DNA of 64,000 bases, taken from the NCBI GenBank assembly GCA_949297775.1, contig CASFTM010000003.1, positions 54,159 through 118,158 on the forward strand, written 5' to 3'. Origin of the DNA: an uncultured bacterium (GTDB lineage Bacteria; Elusimicrobiota; Elusimicrobia; Elusimicrobiales; Elusimicrobiaceae). A model generated the notes under the pieces. The model saw only the letters and a list, made by a program, of their open reading frames with translations. It was not told the DNA's origin and did not search any database. Made by a program: the position numbers and the translations under genes. The stretch's first letter is position 1; each line of letters begins with the position of its first letter. This document shows positions 8,498 to 16,747 of this stretch, one piece after another.

Positions 8498-9568
8498 TTA
8501 TTTGTCAAACGGCAATTTTACCACCGGTCTTTGGACTTCTTTTACAGGTTCCGGTTGGGGGTCGGGAGCCCGGCGAACAACTTTACGCCCAGTTTTTTGT
8601 GTTTTAGCAGCCGGGAACAAACGGTTGGAAAGTTTATGGGTGATATCCCAAGCTACCTTTTTGCTCAGATTTTCAAACACTTCTCCGCACGTTAGTTCAC
8701 TGTCTTCTTGGTCGATGGAAAAGGCAGAACGCGAAGTAAACACATTTTCCATAGTGGCTGTTTCCAATAAGGAAAATTCCATTTCCAGTTTGCCTTTTGT
8801 TGTTGTATGAGTTTCGCCTAATAAGTCTAGGGTTTCTTTTTCATTTGCAAAAGAAAACTGGCGGATTTTTCCTATCAGAATATAATCTGCTGGAATTACG
8901 TTTTGCAGGCGTTTCATTTCTTCCTGTTGAGTCATACCGGCCGCTACTAAAGAAAGTTCTTCTTCGTATGCGGCAAAATTTTGTCTGTCCAACAATTTAA
9001 AACGACGCGTTTGAGAAAGCTGCTCTTTCACGTCAAATGTGGCATTATCCAGCAAGGCCAGAGTTTCGTTTCCTGCACACAGTTGGCTCTGTTTGCTAAA
9101 GAATACAGGTACAGCCAGGGAGTATTCTTTTTTAGAGGATAAAGCACCCTGTTCATACTTATCCAATGTTTTAAACGAAGCGGTGATGGTAACCTGATAA
9201 CCTTCTTTCGTTTTCGTTTCTTTTATAACTTTATAGGAGTCCACCTTCCCTTCATACCGCGCGTTGATTTGCTCTAAAATCACGTGGGAAGAGCTGCTCC
9301 CTGAAGCTGTAAATTGCTTGTTCTCGCTTTTGGAATCTTTTTGCGCGATATCTACAGCCACCTGGTGAGTGACGGTAAGCGCCTGGGTGGGGTCTGTTTT
9401 GGAAACAGACACCCCATTAAACTGCCGCACGGCGTTTTCTACCGCATTGAGAATAGCAATATCCCGGCTGGAACCTATGCCCGTGGCGGCAATTTCTTCT
9501 GTCTTAGCAAACAGAGAAGTCAGACCGAAAAAACATAAGGCCATTAAGAATATAATTTTTTTGTGCAT
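8498..9568 (-). CDS. Secreted CsgG/LPP20-like envelope protein
   Basis: 356 residues with a signal peptide (cleavage near SLFA-KTEE). The first part (about 22-160), 'ATGIGSSRDIAILNAVENAVRQF', resembles the LPP20/DUF400-type 'recurrent modifications of gene names' region of flagellar/curli-associated proteins. The middle (about 165-320) has the CsgG-type pattern 'LLDRQNFAAYEEEL...ADYILIGKIRQF'. The C-terminus is Pro/basic and probably disordered. ATG 9568 is preferred over the upstream GTG 9574, which overlaps the LpoB-like gene stop. Its operon partners are two lipoproteins, so an outer-membrane assembly role is inferred. Confidence 0.65.
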   Translation of the reverse strand: MHKKIIFLMALCFFGLTSLFAKTEEIAATGIGSSRDIAILNAVENAVRQFNGVSVSKTDPTQALTVTHQVAVDIAQKDSKSENKQFTASGSSSSHVILEQINARYEGKVDSYKVIKETKTKEGYQVTITASFKTLDKYEQGALSSKKEYSLAVPVFFSKQSQLCAGNETLALLDNATFDVKEQLSQTRRFKLLDRQNFAAYEEELSLVAAGMTQQEEMKRLQNVIPADYILIGKIRQFSFANEKETLDLLGETHTTTKGKLEMEFSLLETATMENVFTSRSAFSIDQEDSELTCGEVFENLSKKVAWDITHKLSNRLFPAAKTQKTGRKVVRRAPDPQPEPVKEVQRPVVKLPFDK

Positions 9569-9574
9569 AAACAC

Positions 9575-10186
9575 CTACCAAATGGGGGCTTTGCCGCCTT
9601 CCTTGATAATGGGAGTTTCGCCTTCCCAAAACGCTAAGCCGGTTTCTATTTCGCTTAACGTCAGTTGAACATAATATTCTACACGGGTTTTATTGCGACC
9701 CAGAGAGATGTTTTTCTGGATAATTTTACCTGAAAGGCTCAAGTCCGGAGCAATAATTTTACCTGTTTGAGCAACCGTATTTTGATTTACTTCGCCCGAT
9801 TTGCGCAACTGACGGGCTTTCATGACCATTGGGTCTTCCGCCCCGTTTAAACCAACTGCGGTAGTAACGACTACTTTTCCACTCTGCAGAAGCTGGGTAC
9901 GTATTTTTTTGACTAATTGATCTGTATCAATACGTTGCATCGTATCATTGGTAATGCGGGACACTGCCAAGACATAACGGCCCCCATCCGGTTTGCTGAC
10001 AGCCCCGGAAGATAGCATACTTTCCACGGCTTCCATAGCAGCTTTTTCAAAGTCGCGGTATTCCAGCCCCATCACCGCTTGCATACCGGCCATTGCCTCT
10101 CGGCTGGAGGTATCCACCACGGTGGTTTTCCCGGCACAAGCCGCAAGCAAGGTAGCACAAAATAACGAAATAATAATTTTTCTCAT
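9575..10186 (-). CDS. LpoB-like lipoprotein (penicillin-binding-protein activator family)
   Basis: 203 residues with a classic lipobox (LLAAC, Cys at residue 17). The mature part carries the LpoB/COG3417 pattern: 'ALVMG.EYRDFEKAA..A..SML', 'YVLAVSRITNDTMQRIDTDQLVKKIRTQLL', and 'PDLSLSGKI'. In Enterobacteria LpoB activates PBP1B from the outer membrane; in other phyla the family is of unknown role and sits next to COG3014 proteins, as here. It is followed without a gap by the CsgG-like gene. Presence on a mobile island is unusual for an envelope housekeeping family. Confidence 0.75.
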   Translation of the reverse strand: MRKIIISLFCATLLAACAGKTTVVDTSSREAMAGMQAVMGLEYRDFEKAAMEAVESMLSSGAVSKPDGGRYVLAVSRITNDTMQRIDTDQLVKKIRTQLLQSGKVVVTTAVGLNGAEDPMVMKARQLRKSGEVNQNTVAQTGKIIAPDLSLSGKIIQKNISLGRNKTRVEYYVQLTLSEIETGLAFWEGETPIIKEGGKAPIW

Positions 10187-10198
10187 ATCCTTGTATCC

Positions 10199-11584
10199 TT
10201 ATAATTGAAATAACGAAATGCTAGGCGCACTTCCCGCGGAAGGAACGCGTATGTAAATAATATGGTTGCCTTCGGTGGGGACTTCGACGCTACCCAATTC
10301 TAATCCCGTCTCTGTTTTGAGGGAAATAGTTTGGGAAGTACCAGTTTTATTGATTTTGGATAATTGAACATTTTTAGGCAAACTATACCAGCTACGTAAA
10401 TCCGCGCCTGCCGTGGCTACTGAATAGATGGCGGCGCCTATAGAGCCCCAAGTGCCCAAATTCTTTTTGGCAGCAGCCTGTGCTACGGTTTGGGCTGTTA
10501 ACTTGATAATTGCTTTGGTTAAAATACCCGGAAAACGCTTGTTAAATTCCGAGATAAACATAGAGTCTACATCGGCCAACAACTGCGTATGGCTCTGTTC
10601 TTCCCCAGTGCTTATGGTAATAAAGCCGTAGGCGCTGGCACGTTCTTTGGGGCGGGGAATAGCTAATGAAGCGGTTTGCACCTCGTTACTGACTAAGAAA
10701 ATAGGCAAGTCAACGCGGAATTCTTCCAAATTTGCCACTAACCCATTTTCAAAAATAATCCAAGTAGCGTTTGGAGGCGCCTGAAGACCGTTAGCCGCGG
10801 CTTCCGCAACCTCTACATCTTCTTTAACAACAGTATTTTCCGGCACCATACCCAATACACGTTTCAGATAGGTGGCTGCTGTTTCGTAATCGGAAGAAGA
10901 TGTGGCGCGGGCTAAAAAAGTCAAACCGCTTAGGTAGGTAGCATACGGGTTTAAGAAATCTTCATAACCTTTCCATTTGGCCAAGTCAGCGTACTCCCCC
11001 AAAATTTTTTCGGTTTGGGCCATAGCTTGCTGATTTTCTTGGTTTTCTTGCTGTTGTTTTTGGATTTGTTTTTCTAGCAACTCCGCAGCCATTTGCTGCT
11101 TTTGATAGGCGCGATTTACTTCAATGCGTAATCCCTGATAATCTTGCAGTGCCAACATATTGAGTATCTGATAGGCACTCAGATAAATTCCGTCCATTAT
11201 GTAGGGGCTATACCCTAACAAGCTGGCATTAGCAATGATTTCCGTGGTAGCTCTACCGATATTTGTGGCCAACGATTGTTGTTGTTTTTTAACAATGTCT
11301 TGTGACTTGTCCTCAAAAATTTGAGAAGAAGTATTGTGTTTTTTGTCCACAAACAAGGCCGTGGCGGCATTTAGAGCGTTATCTAATCCTATTTTTTCCA
11401 CTTCCGGGAGTTTCTCCTCGGGGATTTCATCTGCACACAAGTCTTTATCTGCTACATTTTTACAAGCCTCTAAATACTTTCCCGAAGTGAAATTTTCTGT
11501 ATATTTGCTTGCTTTGTTACGTGCCGAAAATCCGCACGCCCCCAAAAATAAGCATAATATTAATAGCGTGAATGTTTTTTTCAT
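10199..11584 (-). CDS. COG3014-like lipoprotein
   Basis: 461 residues with lipobox LGAC (Cys at 17). A helical N-terminal half ends in a Gln-rich coiled coil (about 160-185, EKQIQKQQQENQENQQAMAQ). It is followed by TPR-like 'YETAATYLKRVLGMVPEN' and a C-terminal beta-rich part with 'ASLAIPRPKERASAYGFI'. This layout and the position next to an LpoB-like gene match the COG3014 family, whose function is unknown. It is second in a leftward operon with gaps of 8 to 12 bases. Confidence 0.65.
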   Translation of the reverse strand: MKKTFTLLILCLFLGACGFSARNKASKYTENFTSGKYLEACKNVADKDLCADEIPEEKLPEVEKIGLDNALNAATALFVDKKHNTSSQIFEDKSQDIVKKQQQSLATNIGRATTEIIANASLLGYSPYIMDGIYLSAYQILNMLALQDYQGLRIEVNRAYQKQQMAAELLEKQIQKQQQENQENQQAMAQTEKILGEYADLAKWKGYEDFLNPYATYLSGLTFLARATSSSDYETAATYLKRVLGMVPENTVVKEDVEVAEAAANGLQAPPNATWIIFENGLVANLEEFRVDLPIFLVSNEVQTASLAIPRPKERASAYGFITISTGEEQSHTQLLADVDSMFISEFNKRFPGILTKAIIKLTAQTVAQAAAKKNLGTWGSIGAAIYSVATAGADLRSWYSLPKNVQLSKINKTGTSQTISLKTETGLELGSVEVPTEGNHIIYIRVPSAGSAPSISLFQL

Positions 11585-11592
11585 AGATCCTC

Positions 11593-12231
11593 TTAGAATT
11601 GTTTAATTACCATGGCAGTAGCCGCAGCAGAAGCCGGAGACGGGAAGGAAAGACCGTCTGCCGAACTGATTTTAACCAAACTGCCGCTTAATTGCACAGC
11701 GGTTTTGGCCTGTTTGGGAGCGTTTTTGAGAATAGCAGTTAAAGAAGCTACTTCTGTGCGCAAGCTAAGCGAGGCTTTAGGATCAGCTAATAATTCTTTG
11801 CTGATGGGCGTTCCCTCTTTCACAATTTCCCCGAATTTTAAATTGCTTAAGGCAATGTTATAGGCGCAATTGCCGAGCAGTTCTTTATCTTCTTTGCTCA
11901 AGGAGGCTAATTGTTGGGTAATTTGTTTGTTGTTACCGGCAGCGGTAATCAGCGCTTCTGCCCCAGCTATGTCATTTGCGGAGACATTTCCTTTTTTGTC
12001 TGCCGGAGCCAGCACAAAGGCCGCGTTTAATACGGCATTATCATAAATGGCTTTGGCCGCATTATACGAAGAAATCACCTGGGAAGCCTTTGCTTTTAAA
12101 TCAGAACTTCCTGCGCTGGTTTGTTCCAGCGGAGTTGAGATTTTTTTAGGGAGCTTAATAGCACGGCATTCCCCCGCCAAAGTAAGCACCATACACCCTA
12201 GTACTGCATACAGACTAAGTTTTTTTATCAT
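11593..12231 (-). CDS. Secreted helical protein, function unknown
   Basis: 212 residues with a signal peptide (MIKKLSLYAVLGCMVLTLAGECRA). The mature part is mostly Ala/Lys/Ser-rich helix (for example 'KAKASQVISSYNAAKAIYDNAV'), with no recognised domain. It is the first gene of the leftward five-gene operon (11593, 10199, 9575, 8498, 8018), with a 9-base gap to the COG3014-like gene, so it probably works with these envelope proteins. Confidence 0.6.
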   Translation of the reverse strand: MIKKLSLYAVLGCMVLTLAGECRAIKLPKKISTPLEQTSAGSSDLKAKASQVISSYNAAKAIYDNAVLNAAFVLAPADKKGNVSANDIAGAEALITAAGNNKQITQQLASLSKEDKELLGNCAYNIALSNLKFGEIVKEGTPISKELLADPKASLSLRTEVASLTAILKNAPKQAKTAVQLSGSLVKISSADGLSFPSPASAAATAMVIKQF

Positions 12232-12293
12232 GTTTTACCTCTTGTGTATTATTTGGCTCAATCATAACAAGAAGCAAAAATGGATAAACAAAA

Positions 12294-12536
12294 ACGGCTG
12301 TTATATTTGAGCCATTCTGAGTAACCCAAAATATAAACAGCCGTGGTTCCCTGCCCCGATGGGCAGGAAACACTCGGCACGGTACACCCAAGGGATCAGC
12401 TTGGGCATACTGTGCCTAAAAACGGTTGTTTTTGGACTCAGAATGTGCCGTTGGAATTCCCAACAGCGCACCGTATGCTTTCATACGGTTCCAAAAACAG
12501 ATTCAAATTGTATATAAGCCACGTTTAAGGCTTATG
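12294..12536 (+). ncRNA. Candidate structured RNA (at least five hairpins plus a long-range pairing)
   Basis: In the 463-base gap 12232-12694 the DNA is full of inverted repeats. Hairpin 1 has arms 12294-12308 and 12329-12344 (about 15 bp, one bulge). Hairpin 2 is CCTGCCC/GGGCAGG around 12350-12367. Hairpin 3 is GGCACGGTA/TACTGTGCC (12377-12415) with an inner CCCAAG/CTTGGG stem. Hairpin 4 is ACCGTATG/CATACGGT near 12470-12488, and hairpin 5 is ATAAGCC/GGCTTAT near 12514-12536. The loop of hairpin 1 (12313-12322) is complementary over ten bases to 12436-12445, a possible pseudoknot. The strand is not certain; no known RNA family was recognised. It could also be a DNA-level structure such as a replication or transfer origin. 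Confidence 0.5.
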
Positions 12537-12694
12537 AAAGATAAAAATACTCCTGTCACAATATAATTTATTATAAAAACTTTCCTTTCTTTTGGCTAGG
12601 TCTATTTTTTCTAGTAATAGTTTGAGAATATAGTAAAAATATTTATCTTCATATAAAGTAATTAATTTATATGATTTGTACAGGGGTGACAAAA

Positions 12695-14308
12695 ATGAAA
12701 ATAATATCTATTGAAATCAAAAACTATCGCTCAATTAAAGAAGCAAAAATCACAAATTTAAATGATTTTAATATATTTGTGGGGCAGAACAATCATGGTA
12801 AAACAAATATCTTTGAAGCCATAGAATGGTTCTTTTCTGGAACTCGTAAGAATGAACAATTAGATTCACTGAGATATAACCTAGATAAAAACAATGTAAT
12901 AGAAGTTATTTTAGAATTGGATGGGCTTCAAGAAGGGCTTACAAGAATGAAAAACTCCAAAAATGCTAGCACGTTGAAAAAAATATCTGGAGACAGTATT
13001 AAAATTCGTCGAACATCTAATAATGAAGCTAAAAAACGAGAAGTATTTAATAATGAATCTAAATCCTGGGAAGATAGTGGTACTGGTTTTGACAAAGCCT
13101 TGGATGACTTACTTCCACGTTTTGAATATATTGATACCCACAAATCTTTTGAAGAAGTATCTGCGTATAAAAAGACAAGCCCCATAGGAATTCTCTTGAG
13201 TGCTTTTTTAGCCAATATTATAGAGACTGATGCTAAATATATTCAGTTTCAAAACCTGTTTAATGAAGTGTTTAATGAAGACGCAGAACATTCCGGCATT
13301 CGCAAAGAAATACAAAACTTAGGGATACAAATAAAGGAAAATCTTGTAAGACAATTTCCTGACACGCAAGAAGTTAATGCCAATATAGGGATGCCCGCAA
13401 TTGAAGATTTATTTAAATCGTTTAATATAGAAGTAAATGATGGGGTAACCACGCGTGTTTGTGACAAAGGGGATGGAATGCAACGGGCGGTTATGTTGGC
13501 TATTATGGAATTATATGCTAATTATAGAAAGGGTCAATCAGGCAATGGGAAAAATAATTTATTTTTTATAGATGAAGCTGAGTTGCATTTACATCCTTCT
13601 GCACAACGTCGCTTAAAAGAGGTATTGCTAGAGATAGCAAAAAATCAGGATCAAGTGTTCATTAATACACATTCTTCAGTACTTATTGCTGATGATGAAG
13701 AGCATCAAACTATATATCAGGTATTTAAGGAACAAAAAGAAACCAAGATTAGGCCTGTCGAACCAATAGAAAAGCCTAATGTGATATTTGAATTATTAGG
13801 CGGATCTCCTGCGGATTTATTGTTGCCTTTTAATTTTTTAATCGTTGAAGGCAGGAGTGAAACTATCTTTTTAAATCTTGTTATCAGACGTTTCTATTCG
13901 ACAGAGATCCCTTTGCAGATGGTTGAATCCAAAGGCGATATAACAAAAGGTGGGCATACTTTTTTCGCCATTTCAGAAATGTTTAAACCTCTCTCTAAAT
14001 CTATATATAGGAAGAGGGCTGTTCTCGTTTTTGATAAATGTCGGCAGAATGTATTAGATGGTTTTTTAAAAGACTATTCTCTAGAATTAAATCAGCAAGT
14101 TTTTTGCCTTCCAGTGGGGAGTATAGAGGAATATTATCCCAGCCCATGGAAGAGAAATCCGCAAGGAATGTCTGGAGAAGAAAAACTGAAACTGGCAAAA
14201 GAAGTCGGCGAGACAATTTCTCAACAAGAATTTGAGACAGAAATGGAGATATTTTTTGATGCTTTAACTAGTTGCTGGCAGAAAGCGTTCAGTAAAGACG
14301 GTATATAG
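12695..14308 (+). CDS. OLD-family ATPase with Toprim nuclease domain
   Basis: 537 residues from ATG 12695, chosen because 'aggggtga' lies just upstream; an in-frame ATG at 12671 has no such site. The N-terminal ABC-type ATPase shows 'IKNYRSI', Walker A VGQNNHGKTN (about 29-38) and Walker B 'LFFIDEAELHLHP' (about 288-300), then a switch His ('INTHSS'). The C-terminal Toprim domain has 'FLIVEGRSE' (about 381) and a 'VFDK' acidic motif (about 444). Class 1 OLD nucleases of this build act in Gabija, in type I retrons and alone. There is no GajB-type helicase next to it. The retron ncRNA starts only about 65 bases downstream, so it may belong to that retron system, which I infer only from position. 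Confidence 0.85.
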   Translation: MKIISIEIKNYRSIKEAKITNLNDFNIFVGQNNHGKTNIFEAIEWFFSGTRKNEQLDSLRYNLDKNNVIEVILELDGLQEGLTRMKNSKNASTLKKISGDSIKIRRTSNNEAKKREVFNNESKSWEDSGTGFDKALDDLLPRFEYIDTHKSFEEVSAYKKTSPIGILLSAFLANIIETDAKYIQFQNLFNEVFNEDAEHSGIRKEIQNLGIQIKENLVRQFPDTQEVNANIGMPAIEDLFKSFNIEVNDGVTTRVCDKGDGMQRAVMLAIMELYANYRKGQSGNGKNNLFFIDEAELHLHPSAQRRLKEVLLEIAKNQDQVFINTHSSVLIADDEEHQTIYQVFKEQKETKIRPVEPIEKPNVIFELLGGSPADLLLPFNFLIVEGRSETIFLNLVIRRFYSTEIPLQMVESKGDITKGGHTFFAISEMFKPLSKSIYRKRAVLVFDKCRQNVLDGFLKDYSLELNQQVFCLPVGSIEEYYPSPWKRNPQGMSGEEKLKLAKEVGETISQQEFETEMEIFFDALTSCWQKAFSKDGI

Positions 14309-14373
14309 AGTTGTTGATTATAAATTGATTATTGAGAAAATAATATTTATTGCATATGAAATAATTAGTATAA

Positions 14374-14540
14374 TAAGAATAGTTTTTATGTGGATTTATT
14401 GGTTCTTGCCGGGTGTATCACCAGGCTAAATAGGATTGCTTATATTTAGACCCGAAATATTGTCAATATAAGCAGTCACGAAGTTCCTGCTTCTATTGCC
14501 AATATTTCGTGTTAGTTTTTATAGATAAAAACTATTTTTA
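14374..14540 (+). ncRNA. Retron msr-msd RNA template
   Basis: Directly before the RT gene. Terminal inverted repeats a1 (14378-14389, aatagtttttat) and a2 (14525-14536, ataaaaactatt) are perfect over 12 bases and extend to 16 with one G-U pair, reaching the RT start codon. A G follows a1 directly (14390), where the branching guanosine is found in known retrons. An msr hairpin GGTG/CACC lies at about 14408-14425. The msd part holds nested stems: tgcttatatt/aatataagca (about 14437-14474) and cgaaatattg/caatatttcg (about 14453-14509). Boundaries of msr and msd are not resolved. Confidence 0.8.
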
Positions 14541-16483
14541 TGGTCTTACAACTCTTCATTGATAGCGTTGATTTGTCCGCTATTACCGCAAAATCTAATT
14601 CGGAGCGCCCTGAAAAGAAAGTCTTTCTTTGTGGGGGAACTGGTGAAGGTTCTATACGTTCCCATTTGGATAAATATTTGCGTGAGCATAAACTGCCTGT
14701 CTTCCGAGCAGAGGATGTTATTGATTGGCGGAATAGTTCTGTTTTTCAGGGAGATTTGTTAGAACTAGAAAAATACATAGCAGCATTGTCTGGCGTTATT
14801 GTTCTTATTTCTGAGAGTGCGGGATCCATTGCCGAATTGGGTTCTTTTGTCAATGATAAGGAAATCCGAAAAAAATTATTAGTAATTATTGAAAGTCAAT
14901 ATCGCAAAAAGCCCTCTTTTATTTCAGATGGTTTGCTAGCTAATTTATCTCAAGAAACCTGCGAAGATGAGCCTGCAGAGCAAAATACCCAACATCTTTA
15001 TGTAATTGAAGATGTACCTGAAGACCCCATAACACGGAAAAAAGACTTTAGCGGATATGACCAAAATTTTGTAGGGATTAAAGATGCTATTTTAAATTTT
15101 AAGGTTTCTGGCGGGCAAATTTCTTTATTAGATCCGTATTACCAAGCGCTGTTCGTCTTAGATCTGATTACCTTGTCTCTTGTAATATCAAAAAAAGAAT
15201 TGTCTCTCGTTTTGACCGAAATTAAGAAAAAATTAGACAAGAGATCCCAAGATAGACCTGAACTTTTTTCTAAAAAAAGCATTGAGCGTATTCTACTGCT
15301 ATTGGAAAAATTGGCCCTGATCCGCAAGGAAGAAAAAGGAAGAGATATATTTTTTATTGCGTGTTTAAATGCTACATTTTTAAAGTATAAATATGAGTCA
15401 GAAAAAAAAGATGTTAATACTAGTGTGATTCGGGAAAGAAACCACAAAGAAGTACAGCAGTCCTCTGTAAAAGATAAATTATGGCAGGCATATGGCACTA
15501 AAATATTCGTCCCCACGTTATCAGATCCGCTGCTGATTCGCAAAGCTCCTTTTTTATATAAAGTCTTTTATATTCCCAAGAAAAATGGTCGCGCAAGAGA
15601 AATTGCTCAACCAACAGCTGCATTAAAGAAGTTGCAAAAAGAAAAATTGAAGGAAATTATTGCAGATTTCCCAATTCATCAGTCCGCTGTAGCTTATCGA
15701 CCCGGGATGAATGGGATTGTGCATAATGCTAGTTTGCATAAAGATAATAATTATTTTCTCAAACTAGATTTCCATGATTTCTTCCATTCTATCTATGCCT
15801 CTGATTTTAACTATTTGCTAGAACGCAAAAATATAGGTCTTGATAAAAGAGTAGAATATCTCTCTATATTTTTTATGTTTGATAAAAAACATAAAAAGAA
15901 TTTAAAACTTATCCAAACTTTTGAGAATGAATCCACTAACAATCATCTTTTATTAAAAAAGTTAACAAGTGGCGTCTATAAATCCAGGTTTCGGTTAAGT
16001 ATTGGAGCTCCTAGTTCTCCTATGCTGTCTAATATGTTTATGTATGATTTTGATGAGTATATGGCTGAATGGGCAAGTAAAAATAATATTGTTTATTCTC
16101 GTTATGCGGATGATTTAACATTTTCTTCTAAGAAGAGGGAGAATTTAGTCTCTGTTGTTAATGTTGTGAATATGGCATTGAAGAAGTTCATACAATATGC
16201 CCATATATCGTTAAATGAAGAAAAAACTAAAAAATTATCTTTATCTAATCGTGTGACCATTACTGGAATTAATATTACTCCTGAGCATAAAATCTCTATA
16301 GGTAGAGAGCAAAAGAAAAAAATGCGAGCTATGTTATTTGCACTGGAAAATGATCAATTTGATTCTACTCAGACAGGCTATTTGAAGGGATGGTTAGCCT
16401 ATTTAGCAGAAGTAGAGCCGCAGTTTGCAAAAAACATTAGAAAACATTTCTCCAAAGCTATGGAATTGTTATCTCGCATGTAG
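14540..16483 (+). CDS. Retron reverse transcriptase fused to an N-terminal St85-type nucleosidase-like effector
   Basis: 647 residues, about twice the length of a plain retron RT. The N-terminal part (about 25-130) reads 'KVFLCGGTGEG...EDVIDW...DLLELEKYIAALSGVIVLISESAGSIAELGSF', the pattern of the retron St85 family effector (nucleoside deoxyribosyltransferase-like fold). A helical linker (about 195-290) follows. The RT domain then spans about 320-640, with retron motif X 'HNASLH' (NAxxH, about 395), 'SIGAPSSPMLSN', catalytic YADD (about 521-524) and the region-Y variant 'TITGINIT' (canonical VTG, about 573). In type II retrons the effector is normally a separate gene; here it is fused. The msr-msd lies immediately upstream. 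No ribosome site is visible before ATG 14540, which sits in the a2 repeat. Confidence 0.9.
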   Translation: MVLQLFIDSVDLSAITAKSNSERPEKKVFLCGGTGEGSIRSHLDKYLREHKLPVFRAEDVIDWRNSSVFQGDLLELEKYIAALSGVIVLISESAGSIAELGSFVNDKEIRKKLLVIIESQYRKKPSFISDGLLANLSQETCEDEPAEQNTQHLYVIEDVPEDPITRKKDFSGYDQNFVGIKDAILNFKVSGGQISLLDPYYQALFVLDLITLSLVISKKELSLVLTEIKKKLDKRSQDRPELFSKKSIERILLLLEKLALIRKEEKGRDIFFIACLNATFLKYKYESEKKDVNTSVIRERNHKEVQQSSVKDKLWQAYGTKIFVPTLSDPLLIRKAPFLYKVFYIPKKNGRAREIAQPTAALKKLQKEKLKEIIADFPIHQSAVAYRPGMNGIVHNASLHKDNNYFLKLDFHDFFHSIYASDFNYLLERKNIGLDKRVEYLSIFFMFDKKHKKNLKLIQTFENESTNNHLLLKKLTSGVYKSRFRLSIGAPSSPMLSNMFMYDFDEYMAEWASKNNIVYSRYADDLTFSSKKRENLVSVVNVVNMALKKFIQYAHISLNEEKTKKLSLSNRVTITGINITPEHKISIGREQKKKMRAMLFALENDQFDSTQTGYLKGWLAYLAEVEPQFAKNIRKHFSKAMELLSRM

Positions 16484-16747
16484 CGTCTCTTATTATCCTA
16501 TATCAATAATCTAGTGTTTTAAGATAATCCTGCTTTAATTCGCCATTTTTCGCTTGGCAAAAATAAGGACGGCGGACGGAAACGACTAAGATCGGAAGAT
16601 AACATCACAAAAATAAATTTTGGGATTTTGAAATAAAAAGTCCAGTCAAAAATTTTTCTGGAAAATTTTGAAATCTGCAATCTATAATTTTGTATTTTAA
16701 CAAAATTTACTATACTATAAAAAACCTTATTGTTTGAATGTATCCCA

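Noticed and set aside
12695..14308. Gabija system
   Set aside because: The OLD-type protein resembles GajA, but no UvrD-like GajB helicase is adjacent; the SF1 helicase at 5334 is of another type and far away.
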